From Agelaius tricolor (taxonomy: Eukaryota > Chordata > Aves > Passeriformes > Icteridae): DNA of 64,000 nt. The notes under the pieces were generated by a model, which saw nothing but the letters and a program-made list of their open reading frames with translations, was not told the DNA's origin and did not search any database. The translations under genes were made by a program, and so were the position numbers. Every line of letters starts with the position of its first letter. Within the stretch, counting starts at the first letter, position 1. This document shows positions 39,166 to 52,500 of this stretch, one piece after another. Location: NCBI GenBank assembly GCA_023055355.1, contig JALJCS010000004.1:13360001-13424000 (forward strand). Direction: 5' to 3'.

Positions 39166-39435
39166 CAGAATCACAGTCTGGCTGAAACTGGAAGGGACCC
39201 CTGGAGAGCATCTGGTCCAACGCCACCACTCTAGCATGACCATCAAGCGCCACTTGCCCAGGACAATGTCTAGACAGCTTTTGAATACCTGCAAGGAGGG
39301 AAACTCCACCATCTGTCTGAGCAACCTGTGCAGTGCTTGGCCACCCTCACAGTGGAAAAGGGTTTGCTGATGTTCAGAAGGAACTTCCCACGTTTCAGCT
39401 CTGTCTCTTGTCCCGTCACTGGGCACCACAGCAAA
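39166..39435 (-). mobile_element. CR1 LINE fragment (3' part)
   Basis: Reverse-complement CR1 3' end on the plus strand: AGAATCACAGTCTGGCTG, GGAAGGGACCCCTGGAGAGC, CAGCTTTTGAATACCTGCAA, CTTGGCCACCCTCACAGTGG, GTCACTGGGCACCACAG. Same general subfamily style as the copy at 19025. A 239-codon minus-strand open frame (39684-38965) is made partly of this CR1 and of the TA repeat, and is not a gene. Confidence 0.88.
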
Positions 39436-39710
39436 GTGGCTGAAAACAGCAGCTGTGTGTATGTTTCTCTTGGTGTCAGCAATGCAGTGAGAGGGCTTGA
39501 CAAGAAGAGGAAAAGTACAAGATATGCAAGGACTCTGAAGTTGCAAAACAACCATTCTGTGTGTTAAACTAGTGATGGCAAAAAGGTTTATCTGTGAAGG
39601 CAGCTGGTCACAAGGGCCAGGTATGGGAAGCATGGCCTTGCGGCAGGAAAGAATAGTGCTCCAAATAACTGGAAGACTCTCCATCTTTGTGGTGCAGAGA
39701 GTGAATTTTC

Positions 39711-39885
39711 ACAGAATCATAGAATGGCTTGGCTTGGTAGGGACCTTAAAGATCATCTTGTTTCAACCTCCCCCACCATGGGCAGGGACACCCCGCACTA
39801 GACCAGATTACTCAAAGCCCCATCCAATCAATTCCCTGACAGGGAATTCTGACAGGTATGGGAAATCCACAACTTCTCTGTGACT
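39711..39885 (-). mobile_element. Short CR1 LINE fragment
   Basis: Reverse-complement CR1 3' terminus: ACAGAATCATAGAATGGCTT, GGGACCTTAAAGATCATC, CCACCATGGGCAGGGACACC, ending near ATCCACAACTTCTCTG. It lies only about 275 bases from the preceding CR1 in the same orientation, but both have 3' ends, so they are two separate insertions. Confidence 0.9.
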
Positions 39886-42800
39886 CTCTATAATATCACT
39901 CATGTCAACAAAATTGAAAGTTCATGGATGCTCTAGAAAAGTTACCTGCTGCTTGGAAAAGACTGGCATGAGAAAACCATGTTACTCTCAAAGCTGAGTA
40001 GTGTGCTTAGAAGTTTGAGGCATGTAGACTCAGCCAATGTTATTCCACGAGCAGGAGTTGTGGACTTCTGGTATTTATGCCAACTTCTGTCCCAAAAGAA
40101 AGCACTGCCATTGAAGTTACAGCTGCAGGCATGACTTTTCTTCAAGAGACAAGTCAGATGTTTTCAACCATCCTCAAAGACAGATGTGTTGTAGTGAAGT
40201 TGCAGCATAGGGAATATTACTTTGTCTGCATTTGTAGGGGGTATTAAGTGCAAAATAAATACTTGTATAATCTCTACTGTGAGGGGAAGATTATTTCCTA
40301 TCTGGCAAAGGAAGAGATAAAATAAGACTTGGCAAGGGTATCCCTGCCCACACTACATCCCCTCCACCCTCCAAAAAATATTAACCATAGAGCAAAAAGA
40401 AAAAAAAAATATATCTATCTTGATTTCCAGAGGCTGTATTCCAAGGAAATAATTACAATATTCATGTTGCTCTTCCAGTCTTGTGCAAAAAGAGCCTGTA
40501 ATCTCTCTTAAGTGCAAAAGGGTACAAGTGAAAAGAGCACAGGAACAAGTTCAGGAAGAACTGTTTCCAGAAGAACGACATTTAGCTGCAGAGATTTCTC
40601 AGAAACAAGAAATATCAGAACAATTAGAAATTTAGAAGCATTAAGATAAGAGACTCCTGGGGCATAAAAGGAGGGAGAGATTGATCTACACACTCAAAAT
40701 GCATCCATGGGAAATTTGATCATAGCAAGGTCTCTGAGCTGGCAGCAGCATAAACATAGAGGTCCCTTGCGCAGTGCAAGCTGAATTGAGATAAATTTGA
40801 ACCAGAAATGTGGTGCAGCTTCAATAGAGAACAGATATCATAGTCATTAGGAAGGCCCAGAAAAGCATGTGCTATTGTTTAAGCAAAGGTACTGCAGGCA
40901 GGAATGAAATCAGGTAAATACTAAGGCCTGGTATGACAAACAAAATCAAGTGACCTTTTTTCATTGTTCAACACAGACAAAATATATTTGCAGCTCTTTT
41001 TCTTCCATGAGACTAGAGATATAAAGCTGATATTCTGACCATTGTTTTTCAGTACAGGTGTTCCCTAATAACACTGGAGTTCCTACCAAGGCTAACTTTT
41101 CCCTGTGTTACATTGAGCTGGCTTTAAACTGCTTGTTTACTTGCAGGTGAAAGAACAGTGTAACAGTGGTTATGTTTTTCAGTTAAACTCTGGGAAATTA
41201 GTTTCTTTAATGCCACTTTCTGGAAGAGCCAAACTAATACTAACACACCTAATGAACCTTGATGCATGAAAAGTTACTTTAGAGGATATGGATTTCCATT
41301 GAAACATTTCCCTAGGTCATATTTTCAACACTTTAAAAAAAAATGTTTATCTCTTTTGCCTTCTCTTTCTCCCCAATGAACTTTGTTAGAATTTCTTAGT
41401 TCTGATGAAGTGGAATTTTCAGCTAGAGCAGGCAGGTCTGTTGAAGACCATTCACATAAAATGTGAGGTAAAATCTAAGATGAAAGGGTGAGCAGGTATC
41501 CCCAGTCAGTGTTACCAGCAGGAATTCAGAATGTGTGGAAGCAGATGTCCAAGGAGATCTTCAGAAGTCCAAGGACTCTCTGCAGTGTTATGAACTTGCA
41601 GGCCAGCCCTGTTCAACTTGGGACAAATTGCCTAAAACAGATGGATACTCAGAAAAAGACTTTTATGAACTGATTGCAGCAGTGCTGTGGTGACCTACCA
41701 AAAGATCTTATCCTGTGGTGTATTAGAGATGCTTTTGTAATGCACCTGCTACCAATAGTAGGGAAAAAGAAGAAAAACCGATGGCTCTGGGCTTCTTCGT
41801 CTTTCTCATTTCCAGAGTATTGTCACTATGGGCAGTGTGACATACAGCCATCACCACGCAGAAAGACATAAAATCACACCAACTACCATGCAGAATGTTG
41901 ACATTTTCATGGAAGTAGTCCATAGACTTCCTCAGGCATATCTTGCATCTCAGTAGGCCATGATAAATTGACTTAATAAATTAAGACAAAATGGACCAAA
42001 ACATCCTCAGGTGGAGTGGAAACTCCAGAATTGCACAGGAGAAGACTTCAGTCACTAAGGGTTAGTTGGACATACATCTTTAACCTTGAGCGTGATACTG
42101 ATGTATTTAGCCTAAAATACCTGAATTATGATGTGTCTGAATCTTGTGATGTATCCAATATATACATGGACTTCCAGAGATGTGAGTTTTGGTGTTTGAT
42201 AGAGGCCTACCCCTCATCTAATCAGCTGCTCTAAGTCACATGAGCAGAGGTGGAGGGAAGGACTGGTGTGCATGTCTGCAGGACACAGCTGGAGCAGCAG
42301 TATGATGAGCACCCTGGTATGATCCTGTGATCTTTATCAGTCTTTGCCAGCTAGGCTGAGTGACACCACAGATTTGACAGTTCATTAGTGCACCGGGATT
42401 GCCATCCAATTTTCACTGTAACAAAATGATTTTCACAAAAAACACCCCACAATGTGCACTGCCTGATTTTTTTTTTTATTTTTTTTTTAGGTGTGAAATA
42501 ACACTTGCCTCAGGAAACTTGCACATCTGTATGGACTGCAGAAGTGTCCTCAAGCTACTCATACTGGACAAGCCTTAGGTTTGCACCACTTTCAGTGCTC
42601 CAGGCACTGTTCTTGTGCACAGCAAGGACATTCCATGTGCTAAATCGCTTGGTCAACAGGAAAGGATATTAGCAGGACATCTAGGATAGAACTCCAGCAC
42701 CTTGTTTTTCAGACTGACATGTGGCATGCTTGCTTTTTGAGGGATCAATTCCCATCTTAGCAGTGCAGAAATGTCTCATCCTCCCACCTGCCACTGTTCT

Positions 42801-45599
42801 TTCATCTGAGACCAGAAGCCTTTGCACTGTCATCCTTTTTCTATCCTAGGATAGCATACACCTTTTTTTACTGGTGGTATGTTGTTTAGGTTGAACAGCA
42901 CTTTCTCCTCTGCATATTTCCCATGCTTTCTCTGAGACTTCATCTTGTTGGGTAGGGCAAGCCAAGCATTCCTTGATAGATACTTCCAAAAAAATGCAAC
43001 AGGAAAAGTCAGCTTTTTCAAATGTTGAGTTTTATGTATTTTATGGATGATACTTCACTTGTCACTTGTATGATAGTATATGTGTTCCTCCAAGATGCCT
43101 AGAAGTTACTTTATTAGTGGATGATACACTGAGCAGAATTATTGAGGGTAGTGACATGCATGACATAAAAGTATGAGAGTTGATAAGCTTTCCTATTTCT
43201 ATGGCATTGTCTACTGAGTCATGTCTCCTAGGAGGCCTTAACCTCCAGATTTTACATCCTCAGGGCTGATACTGGGCAAGTTTTTCTGTGCTGCAGCATG
43301 ACCAGAGCCCTGAAGGCCACTCAGGCTGCTCCTTCCTCCTACCCTACCCCCAGGCCCTTACCCCTTACACACAGGTGCATCTGACTTCAGTGGGATTGAA
43401 TCTGTCACATCTTCCCAAACCCCTGGAAGACAGAGAATGCATGACAAGGCTCCCAAAAGATGAGGAAGACTCTCAGTAGGGGCACAGTCAGAGTGCTGTG
43501 AGATTCAGAACTGGTGGAGATTGCTACTCATTTCAGCCCATGGAGTAGCTTGGTCCTGGTAAAAATAAATTCCAATGTCTGAAAATCAATGTCATCAGTA
43601 AAAGTCAGATAAACTTGTGCAAAAATTCTTTGTGCTTCAAAGGAGGAATGATATCATTGCACAGAGTAGGCTGCATGAAGTGATGAACATTCAGGGGAAG
43701 GTTTATTCATTGAGCCAGGCACCAGGCAAAGTAGCTTCAGCTCCCTGTTTTTCAAAAGTGTCAGCAAGTCCAAATTGTGTGCAATTTCAGCAGCTGTGGA
43801 CAAATCAAAAAGCCTTTGCAACAAAATCATCCTGTCCCTACCTTTTGGAGTCATGAGGAGTGAGTCTATTGGCTGTAATATACACAAAGTCTGAACCAAC
43901 ATCTTCTAAAAAATTCAAAAGAGTAGAGCTTTGAATTCTTTAGAAGAACAAAATACTTATGTTTCCTTCTGAATAGTTGTGAAAAAATGCTAGATTTTGG
44001 ATTCATGCTGGTGCTACTAGGGTAACACACTTCCATACCTCATGAACAATAGGTGGTATTGTCTATATCTGCTTTTAGAAATTATCAAGAGTGAGGATTT
44101 GATTTATTAAAAAAAAAAACAAACAAGAAACAACAAGTTTAGTCTTTGCCTGAAAAATATGAGAGCTTCTAGATGCACTTAAAGTAAATAATGTCTAACT
44201 GTTTCCCACTGATGAAAATTCCCAAGCTTTTAGGAAGTCTGGAAATTCAGCCTTCAAGATTTAAAACACAGCAGGTCCACTTAACCTTATAATTTTTATT
44301 TTGACCTCCAGCTCCATTTTAATTGTATGAGTTTTTATTGTTTTTAAAACAGCTTTAGGAAAGAGTGCAGTGTGAGGTGCTTTCAATAGTGCTAAATTTT
44401 TGGCAAGTTGCTGTTCATATGAACATCTGACTGATCTGTGATCTGTTAGGCCATTCAGCCTAGTTTAGCTGTAGCAGAGATGCATATGTGTGGTCCTGTG
44501 GTTCCTGCTGGTAAGTCATCAATAAATACACCAGTTACCCCTTTTTCTGATGGCCTCCTTGACTGTTGGAAATATTTTGTTCCATCTCCATGAATAAATC
44601 TAGATAATCTGGTGTAATGTCATAAAGCCACATGGATGGTTTCAAACACAAACCAGGGCTCATGAAAAGTAAAAAAGGTTGAAGTAATTGTGTGGTCCCT
44701 GATGCCCAGCAAATGTTACAGAGAATGGTTTTTGCCACTTAGTGCTAAGATCACCACCTGCATCTAGGCATGAATAGAAGCAAATATCCAAGCACAGAGA
44801 AAGTGACTAGAGTGTGGATATGAGGGGAAGGTCAGATTGTGCAGATCTGCCTGGATTCTGTTCCTGTTTCAGCCAAAAAACTGGGTTATTCAGCATCTCA
44901 ATTATCCTTCTGACAGGTGAAAGCAGATTTGGTAACACAGCTTTTCTTCAGACCCCACTAAATAATGCAGGACTAACTGGAGAATGCTGACCAGTTGTAC
45001 CTATGCATGTCTCATGCCAGACTGAAGGTTCGTAGAGTGGCTGGTCCAGAAGAAATGAGGGCAGCAGGCACTTCCTAGTGTTGGGAGTCTGTAGCAATCT
45101 ACACCTTGTTAAGGTTCTGAGGTAAGTTTAAGGCAAAACACAATATGCTCCTGAAGACAATCAGGGTGCCCATAGGTCCTGAGTGTCTTTTCAAGGGCCT
45201 GTAAGATTTCAAGGCTGTCATTTTCTCATGCATATAGTCTACCTTATTACATGGTAGCCAGGGAAATGTAGTAAGACTGTTTAAATTAGTTTAAGTTGTC
45301 CAAACATGTAATAATTGCTCCTAAGTGTTTGTTCTGTTCAACACAAACTTCTGTATTTTCAAAATCCCCTGTTTTTCTTCCAGCGGTGATCTCCATAATA
45401 AAACCTTTGTTATATGCAAATCTAGTTGCTTCAAACCTGCCAACATTTAAAGTCCTCAAAGACGTGGAGAAGATTTTGTTCCTCCTTGTGCAATCACCAC
45501 ATTTACCTCCACAAGTGTCAAGAGGCTGGACTGAAGAGTAGCACGGCAATGGGATTTCTTTACCTGGAAAAGGCCAAAAACTGCATGTCAGAGGGGAGG

Positions 45600-45765
45600 C
45601 TGGGCTCTTGCCGGGGGGATTCGGAGAGACGGGCTCAGAACCGTGTTGGACCTCCGCGGCTGCTGCAAAAGTGAAACAAGACCGCCCTCGAGTGCCGGGA
45701 GGGAAAAACCACAGCGCGGCTGAGAGTGCGGCTGGTGCGGCTGGCTGCTCCTGCTGCTGGCGGCA
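45600..45765. other. CpG-rich patch beside the GGGAA array
   Basis: A short segment dense in CpG (GCCGGGGGGATTCGGAGAG, CTCCGCGGCTGC, CAGCGCGGCTGAG) directly abutting the (GGGAA)n array. It could be a small promoter, for example of a noncoding RNA, or a GC-rich repeat remnant. No supported exon. Confidence 0.4.
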
Positions 45766-45979
45766 GGGAAGGGAGGGGAAGGGAAGGGAAGGGAAGGGAA
45801 GGGAAGGGAAGGGAAGGGAAGGGAAGGGAAGGGAAGGGAAGGGAAGGGAAGGGAAGGGAAGGGAAGGGAAGGGAAGGGAAGGGAAGGGAAGGGAAGGGAA
45901 GGGAAGGGAAGGGAAGGGAAGGGAAGGGAAGGGAAGGGAAGGGAAGGGAAGGGAAGGGAAGGGAAGGGAAGGGAAGGGC
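45766..45979. repeat. (GGGAA)n pentanucleotide array, about 43 units
   Basis: About 214 bases of GGGAA, nearly perfect, with one early GGGAG variant and a GGGCT end. The purine/pyrimidine strand bias is complete. Long open frames of repeating PSLPF or GREGK through it, on both strands, are artefacts of the repeat. Confidence 0.98.
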
Positions 45980-46355
45980 TCTCCTTAGCTTCACAAGCTA
46001 ATCTTGTGTTGGTCAAAACTTGGCACCACAGTGACCTCTTCCCAGAGGTCAAAGTTTTTGCGGTACTATGTGTGTGTAGAAACAAATGGTCACAGACTTT
46101 ACTTCCTGCCTATATTTATTTTGCTCGGCCCAGGAAGAAGCCTTTGGGCTATCCAGTGGCTGGTACATCAGAGTTTATGCATAAAGTGGATTGTCTGTCA
46201 CCTTGAGGTCAGCAGAGACCACCCTGACAGAACCTTGTTAAAATGTTTGTTTTGATGTTGGCTTGCAGGGAAAGTATGGCACATTGGAGTTAAAGAGAGA
46301 TAAGTTGTACAAACCAAGAACAGTGCAGGAAATTCACTGGCAAAATGCTATTGCC

Positions 46356-46378
46356 AAAAAAAAAAAAAAAAAAAAAAA
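46356..46378. repeat. Poly-A tract, 23 bases
   Basis: Uninterrupted A run. No upstream retrocopy or SINE recognised. Confidence 0.95.
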
Positions 46379-46565
46379 TTAGCAGAGCACTTGTAATTGA
46401 CTGTGTAGCCTTTTCTTGTGTCACCCTCTCACAGTCAGCCCTTGCTGCTACCTGCATGTCCCAGTGAGCTAGGGCATAGATGGGGACATCCTAAGTGAGT
46501 AACAAAGTACAAAAAGGAAGAAATTGTTATTGTTTATCAAAGTTTCTCTGGGTTTTGGTTGTTCC

Positions 46566-46589
46566 TTTTTTTTTGGGGGGGGGGGCGGG
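46566..46589. repeat. T9-G11 homopolymer junction
   Basis: Nine T followed by eleven G, then CGGG. Prone to slippage and sequencing error. Confidence 0.9.
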
Positions 46590-49500
46590 TTGTTCATATG
46601 TTTGTTTGTTTGTTTTGATTTGGTTTTGTTTTCTGACTGAATCTTAACCACACTGTACAGGTCTCATGAACTTGTATAATTGTGCAGTGGGGATTTAGTT
46701 GGTTGTCTTCAAGCAAACAGAAAGGGACATGTGACAGGTCAGGCTAAGAGTAAGATGGAGCATGCAGAAAAAAATTAATGAGATAGCCTTGACCCATAAT
46801 GCATTCAAAGCACATCTGGATGGCAAAGATTATTCACATGCTGTCTTCTACCAAATAGAGTCAAGGATCAGGCAGAGATGGGACAAGGTGAGTATTTAAG
46901 ACTTGGAGTCTTGTTTCAACATTACCAGCATTAATGAACCTTTCTCCAGGGCAGCTGCTCACTTGTCTGAAAAAGAATCAGAAGTCAGGCACAGGATTTT
47001 CTTAACTCTTTCCTCTATCCACTGAGAGTGAATGCAAAAGTGTAGATACCAGGAAGTTCGTGGTTACCTTCACTGAGATGGAACTTCCTTCTCATTACTT
47101 TTTAGCTGGAAATGAAAAAAGATGATCAAACAACCACTGAAGGGGTTGCACATGTGCCAGATGCAGCCTTGCTGCATAAATCTTGCATTACAGAACCCTG
47201 ACACTCAGATCAGTCTGCAGAAGAAGGTGTGAAGTACTGAGAACAAAGAAGATGAGGGAAGAAGGGAGAGGCAGTCTGAACAAAACTATAAGTGGCCACA
47301 TTACTGAGCAAAAGTCCACTGAGGAAGGGAGAAAAGAGCAAAATTCCAACTCATCATGAAGAAAGGGCCCCAAAACATTTATGAACTGTTATAAACTTGA
47401 GACTTTGTATCTTTCACTCTGCAGATACTGTCAGCAAAACTTCAGGGTTTGGGGGCTGTATTGTCCTTGACTGTCCTGGATTTTCAAAGAGTGGATGTCA
47501 TTCATTTTGTTCCATTTCATAACAGAAGAATAGGACATCTATTTTTCAACTTGTGTCATTGCTTAGCCTATATTACTGCAGAAATGAAGCCAAACAGTTT
47601 CACCTACAGATGGTTTCAGACAGATGTTTTCTCAATTAATGCATAATGTGTGCTTTGTTAGAGAATATTTTAAGAGAAAACATATGCTCTTTCAAAATTG
47701 TTTTCTGTTGTTATGGGAGCTATGACTGTTCACTTGACCACTGTATTCACAAAGAAAAAAAAAAGGGCAATTATTCTGTCTCAGTGCTAATCACAAAATA
47801 GGCCTATTTTTTCTCTGTTATCATGCTGCAACACAAAGTCAACTTCAGAACAGCCAAATTCTGTTACTATAGATTACCAGTTTTTCCATAGAATCTGCTC
47901 TGTCACATTAATGTTCACTAGATGAGGCATAGTATCTCACAAGCAATTAAAAGTATCATTTACAAAGGGAAAACTATCATCTGGGGATGAAATAGCAGGT
48001 CACACAGGCAATTGCAGCACCCATCCATGCTTTTAAAATTCCATCTTCATGAAGAGGTTTTAGAACACAGCCATCACCATCCCATTTTTCTTTTTATTAA
48101 AGAATGGGATTTTCAGAAGAGCTCAGTATGGGCCTAATTCTCCTTCTACTGATCCCAAGGGTAAAGCACTCAGTGATTTCAGTGGCAGAAGGGTAAAGCA
48201 ATTTCCTGTGCTTTTGAAATCCCACTTGCTGATACTGTCTCAAGGGAAAAAATACAGACTCAAGGGATAAAAGTCTTTATTTGTTCGCAGTGAAACAGCA
48301 CAGGCTCTAGAAATGCAAGGATCCTCAGGCTGCTTCCCTGAGGATACAGCCCAAACCAGACCTGGAACATCCATGTGTCAAAGCAGAGTTTCTCCTCTGT
48401 CCTGTCCCAGTTGTCTATGGCTGATTATAGTCCTTTCTGCTGAGAGTTTCCCACAGAGTGAAGATCAGATTTTTCCATGAACAGATACAGGAACACAAAT
48501 ACCCCATGAATCTGTAGTGAGATTTAAAACACACCCGTAGCATATTTGCAGTTCTAAGGTAACTAACTTTTCAGGGTGACAGAGCTATTACATAATGAAG
48601 AAAAATCTAGAAGCAAAGACGTAGAAATCTTCATAATGGACTGTGTGGATGTCTGGAAACATAAACCACCTTGCTTTTAGCAGAAACACAAGTTTCATCC
48701 CCAGCTTTGCTAATGCAGAGGCACTTGTATCTCGGCTGGCTAGGAATATGATGTACATGGAAGTGCCACACTGTTCTCTGCTGGACAGGCAAAGGTCTGT
48801 GGATAATACAGACTTGTGAAGGAAGTCCAAGATAGGAGGAAGGAGAAGCTGAGGTCACTGAATAGGTCAGAGGTACCTGAAAACCTCCACAAAACACAAC
48901 AGTGAATATGTGCACAACCTGGCTATATGACATAGAGAAGGGGCCATGGAGTCAGCCACAGAGATGGGAACATGAGACAGTCAATAGTACTCTCACGCTG
49001 TAGCTGAAGGCTCTGATGTTTGGAAAACTCTTGCAAGAAGAACAGATTGCAGAAGAGTTCAGACCTTTGAAACCCATAGTCAGTCCAGACCAACACTGGG
49101 TCAACCATGGCAGTCAGCACCCTTCACAGAAAAGTCCACGCAGAGTGGCCATCCCGTCAGAAAACTTCTGGTCTACAGCACCAAGGCTGGGCCTAAGCTG
49201 CTCTGCGTGGGCCTCTGCTGGTACAGAGCAGTAAAGACACAATTTACTTAACATGTTCTTCACCCACATGGGAGTTTTATTCTGCTGTAGGCTATAGAGC
49301 ACAGGGGATCTTTAAAAGAGCATGGGAAACCAGCAGAAAACAGAAGTTTAACTTTGTAACAAAACCCAAACTACAGGAGATCCTGTATCTCATATCCATA
49401 TGTTTACAGCTCAAAGTACATAGAATCCCTCATACCTATTTCAGTAGAAGTTCTGTCTGACCCTAAAGAGTCCCATGACATCTCACACTCCTGAATATCT

Positions 49501-52500
49501 CTGCTATTCAAAGTTGCTTCCTCATGAAGGCAAAAGTGGTCAAATGGTAGCAATTCTAGTGAAAGCCAGTATCATTAAGGCATCTACATCTTCTTCTCCT
49601 CCTTTGGCTGTCTTTCCACCTTGTCTAACAGCAGCATTTTCCCTGCCTTTGCAGGTAAAAAGTGCAGAAACAATTAGACTTGGACATTCAAAGCCATCCA
49701 AGACGTTTCTGGCCACCACCACTGACAGTCTGGCCGCTGATACCACATTACTGCTGCAGTGATGTTATGCTGGCCTCCTCATTTTCTAAAGTAATCCCAG
49801 TCACATCCACCCTTTCTCAAAACAAATTAATCTTTAAATTATTTTTCTTCCCTGTGTTCCTTGTGTTTAAAATCTAGTGCAAGGATTTCTAAAAGCAGGA
49901 GCACAATGCCAAAACTTGTAACTGTGAGGGGTTTCACATTTAGTTGATTATGCAGTTTAGAAATCTCAAAATAGGTCAGAAAATTATTTGAACTTCCAGT
50001 TAGCAGAAGCATGTGTCAAAAGAATGCCCTTGGGTCCATGGTACACAAACTCAAAGGAAAGCACAAAGGCACAACACATGTGGCACGCAGAACAGTTCAC
50101 TGGGACCCGGTCACCAGTCATCTCATCCTGTGTTTTGTTGGAAAGACATAACTAACAAACCAGTGAAATCAGATAATGTTTCCTGCCATCCCAAATCAAA
50201 TAACTCTTTCTTCAAAGACAAAACTTTGGAAGTTTGATATGTATATCACAACAACTGTGAAAGTTATCCATTCATTTATTGCTGTGAATGCTAGCCCACA
50301 TCTTTCAGAATAGTCAACTGAATTACTAAGGCTGCAAAACCTCCATCAACAGCTGACTTTTTTTTGCTTCCTTCAATGAGAATCACAGTAACACTGAAAG
50401 GAAAAATAGTCACAAAACTTGACCTAACACATGCTTAGGAATTGAAAAAATAGTAGAAGGTATTCAAATGATTATATATTCAATGCATTGCTTCCTTCAG
50501 GAAGGTGATACAAATGAGTTCAGGATTTGCACAGCTAGTGTAACTGGGAAAAATGCAACAGGGAAAAGAGCTTTGGAGGCTCATTAGGAAGTGAGTTAGA
50601 AAAGGCTTCAATGTGTTAGTGCTCCTTGTACACATAAATGATTAAGGTTTACTGTTTAGACATTGCTTCATAAATTAATAACTTTTAAAGCACACCATGT
50701 GTAGATGTGTACATATTTTTTCATTTGACAATTAAAAATGAAGTAACAAAATGAGTTTATTCCTGCTGAGGAACAGGGAAATTACCTTTTTCCTCAACTG
50801 CTACCACAATGTTTTTGAGCAGGGTGGTTTGGTTTAGCTTGGTTTTGTTTTCTCAGACACTAAAAACTGTGTGTCACCTGGAAATGCAGGTGCAGAACTA
50901 TTTTCTTTCCCTAGCTTTACCATGCCTTACTTAATGGTTTGGAATGAACGTAACAGCTTCCAGCAAACATGTCAAAACTGAGGCTTTCCTCAACACCCTC
51001 TAACTCTGTTTCTCAGGTAATAAAAGATCTGGACACAGCGGAAGCCCAGGACCAGTTAATGGCTGAAAATGAGCTGTCAGATCCTGAAGCTTGCAACAAG
51101 AAAAATAAAGGGATGCCTGTCAGAACTCAAATGTCACCTTCACAAGCACTTTCCTGAAATAAGGAACAGGAATGGCTACCTGTGGAAACCATTAGTGGAG
51201 ATGACAATTCTGGCTCCAAACTGACAGCTGAGCAATTGTTTCAGTGATCCAGTGATGGGGGATTCAATCTTGAATTCATAATCCAAACATGCTTCTCTGA
51301 ATGTTAACTTTCAGCCACTGTATCTAAGGGAGAGTCCTGTTATGGATCCTGAAGACAACCAGTGACTGAAACTGTCTGTAAGGCAACTCAGGGAATTTCA
51401 GAAAAGCAATCTCAGACATTTTTTTGGAAGTGACAAACCAAATCCAAAAATACCAAACATTTAAATTCAGAACAATTACTGGGAATTTATATCATCAAGA
51501 GATTGAAGTTAGCTACAAATTTGTTGAAATATGAGAGATTTCAAAAAATGGTAACTTTCACTAGAGAGAGCTTTGTGAAACAAAAGGGAAAAAAAGAAAA
51601 GTGACTTAGAGGGTTTTGACATTTAATTCGAACTGAAATAAAAGTATGCTAATGCATACCATGGAGTAAACTGACAAACGAGTTCTCCAACAAAATAAAA
51701 TAAAATGGGTGGCTGATAAGCCTGAAAAAAATGAAAAGAGATATCTTTACAAGAAGAGAGACAAGAAAATTATGCCAAGACTATGGAGAGCAGAAGCTGA
51801 GAGGAGGTTTACTGTTGAGAAAGGTGATGAGGGAGTTTGTGTTAACATTTTCTCTGTTTGTTGCATGCCTTTGAAATGTTTCTATCACACATTTCACAAT
51901 TTTCTCCCCATTCTTCATGGGGAGAAATTCTTCAGCCATATTGCCAGAAGCAAGGGAGAAGGAAAGGCCTGTCCCCCATTTCTTTCCTCTGTTTGCAGTG
52001 CACTAAGAAGTGAAGTCCACATTGACAACTTGAGAAAGCTGAGACAAAACTCTGAAGGCAAACGGTGGTTGTATTTTAGGAACGATATTCTCCAGTTTAG
52101 TATTACCACTAAAGAACATGTTGAGATAAGACTATTTGCTGAAAATAGCAATGACATAAGGACAATAGCAATGACAATAAGAACAACAGCAACAATATCA
52201 ATAACAAAAGGTATAAGGAAAGATACAAAAAAACCCTGGTAATAGGCAAAGCCAGACAGCTCCCTTCACCATGTTTTCTCCTCCAGACAGAACCCCTTCC
52301 TCCCAGAAAACAGTCCTTTTGCCCCAGTAATGATGTGAAGTGGTGTAGAATAACCTCAATGCACCAGCCATGCCTTCTCCCAGCTACTGGCCTATCCTGG
52401 CTAGAACCAGGACACTGGTGTGGTCTGCAGGTCCTTTGACAATAGTTTTCTCCACTAGCCCTGCATCCTGTCATCACCATCATCATTGCCTCCACCCCCA

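Noticed and set aside
38965..39684. 239-codon minus-strand open frame
   Set aside because: Composed of CR1 3' sequence and the TA microsatellite; no coherent protein.
45588..46085. Open frames of 91-165 codons encoding repeats of PSLPF or GREGK
   Set aside because: Direct translation of the (GGGAA)n microsatellite.
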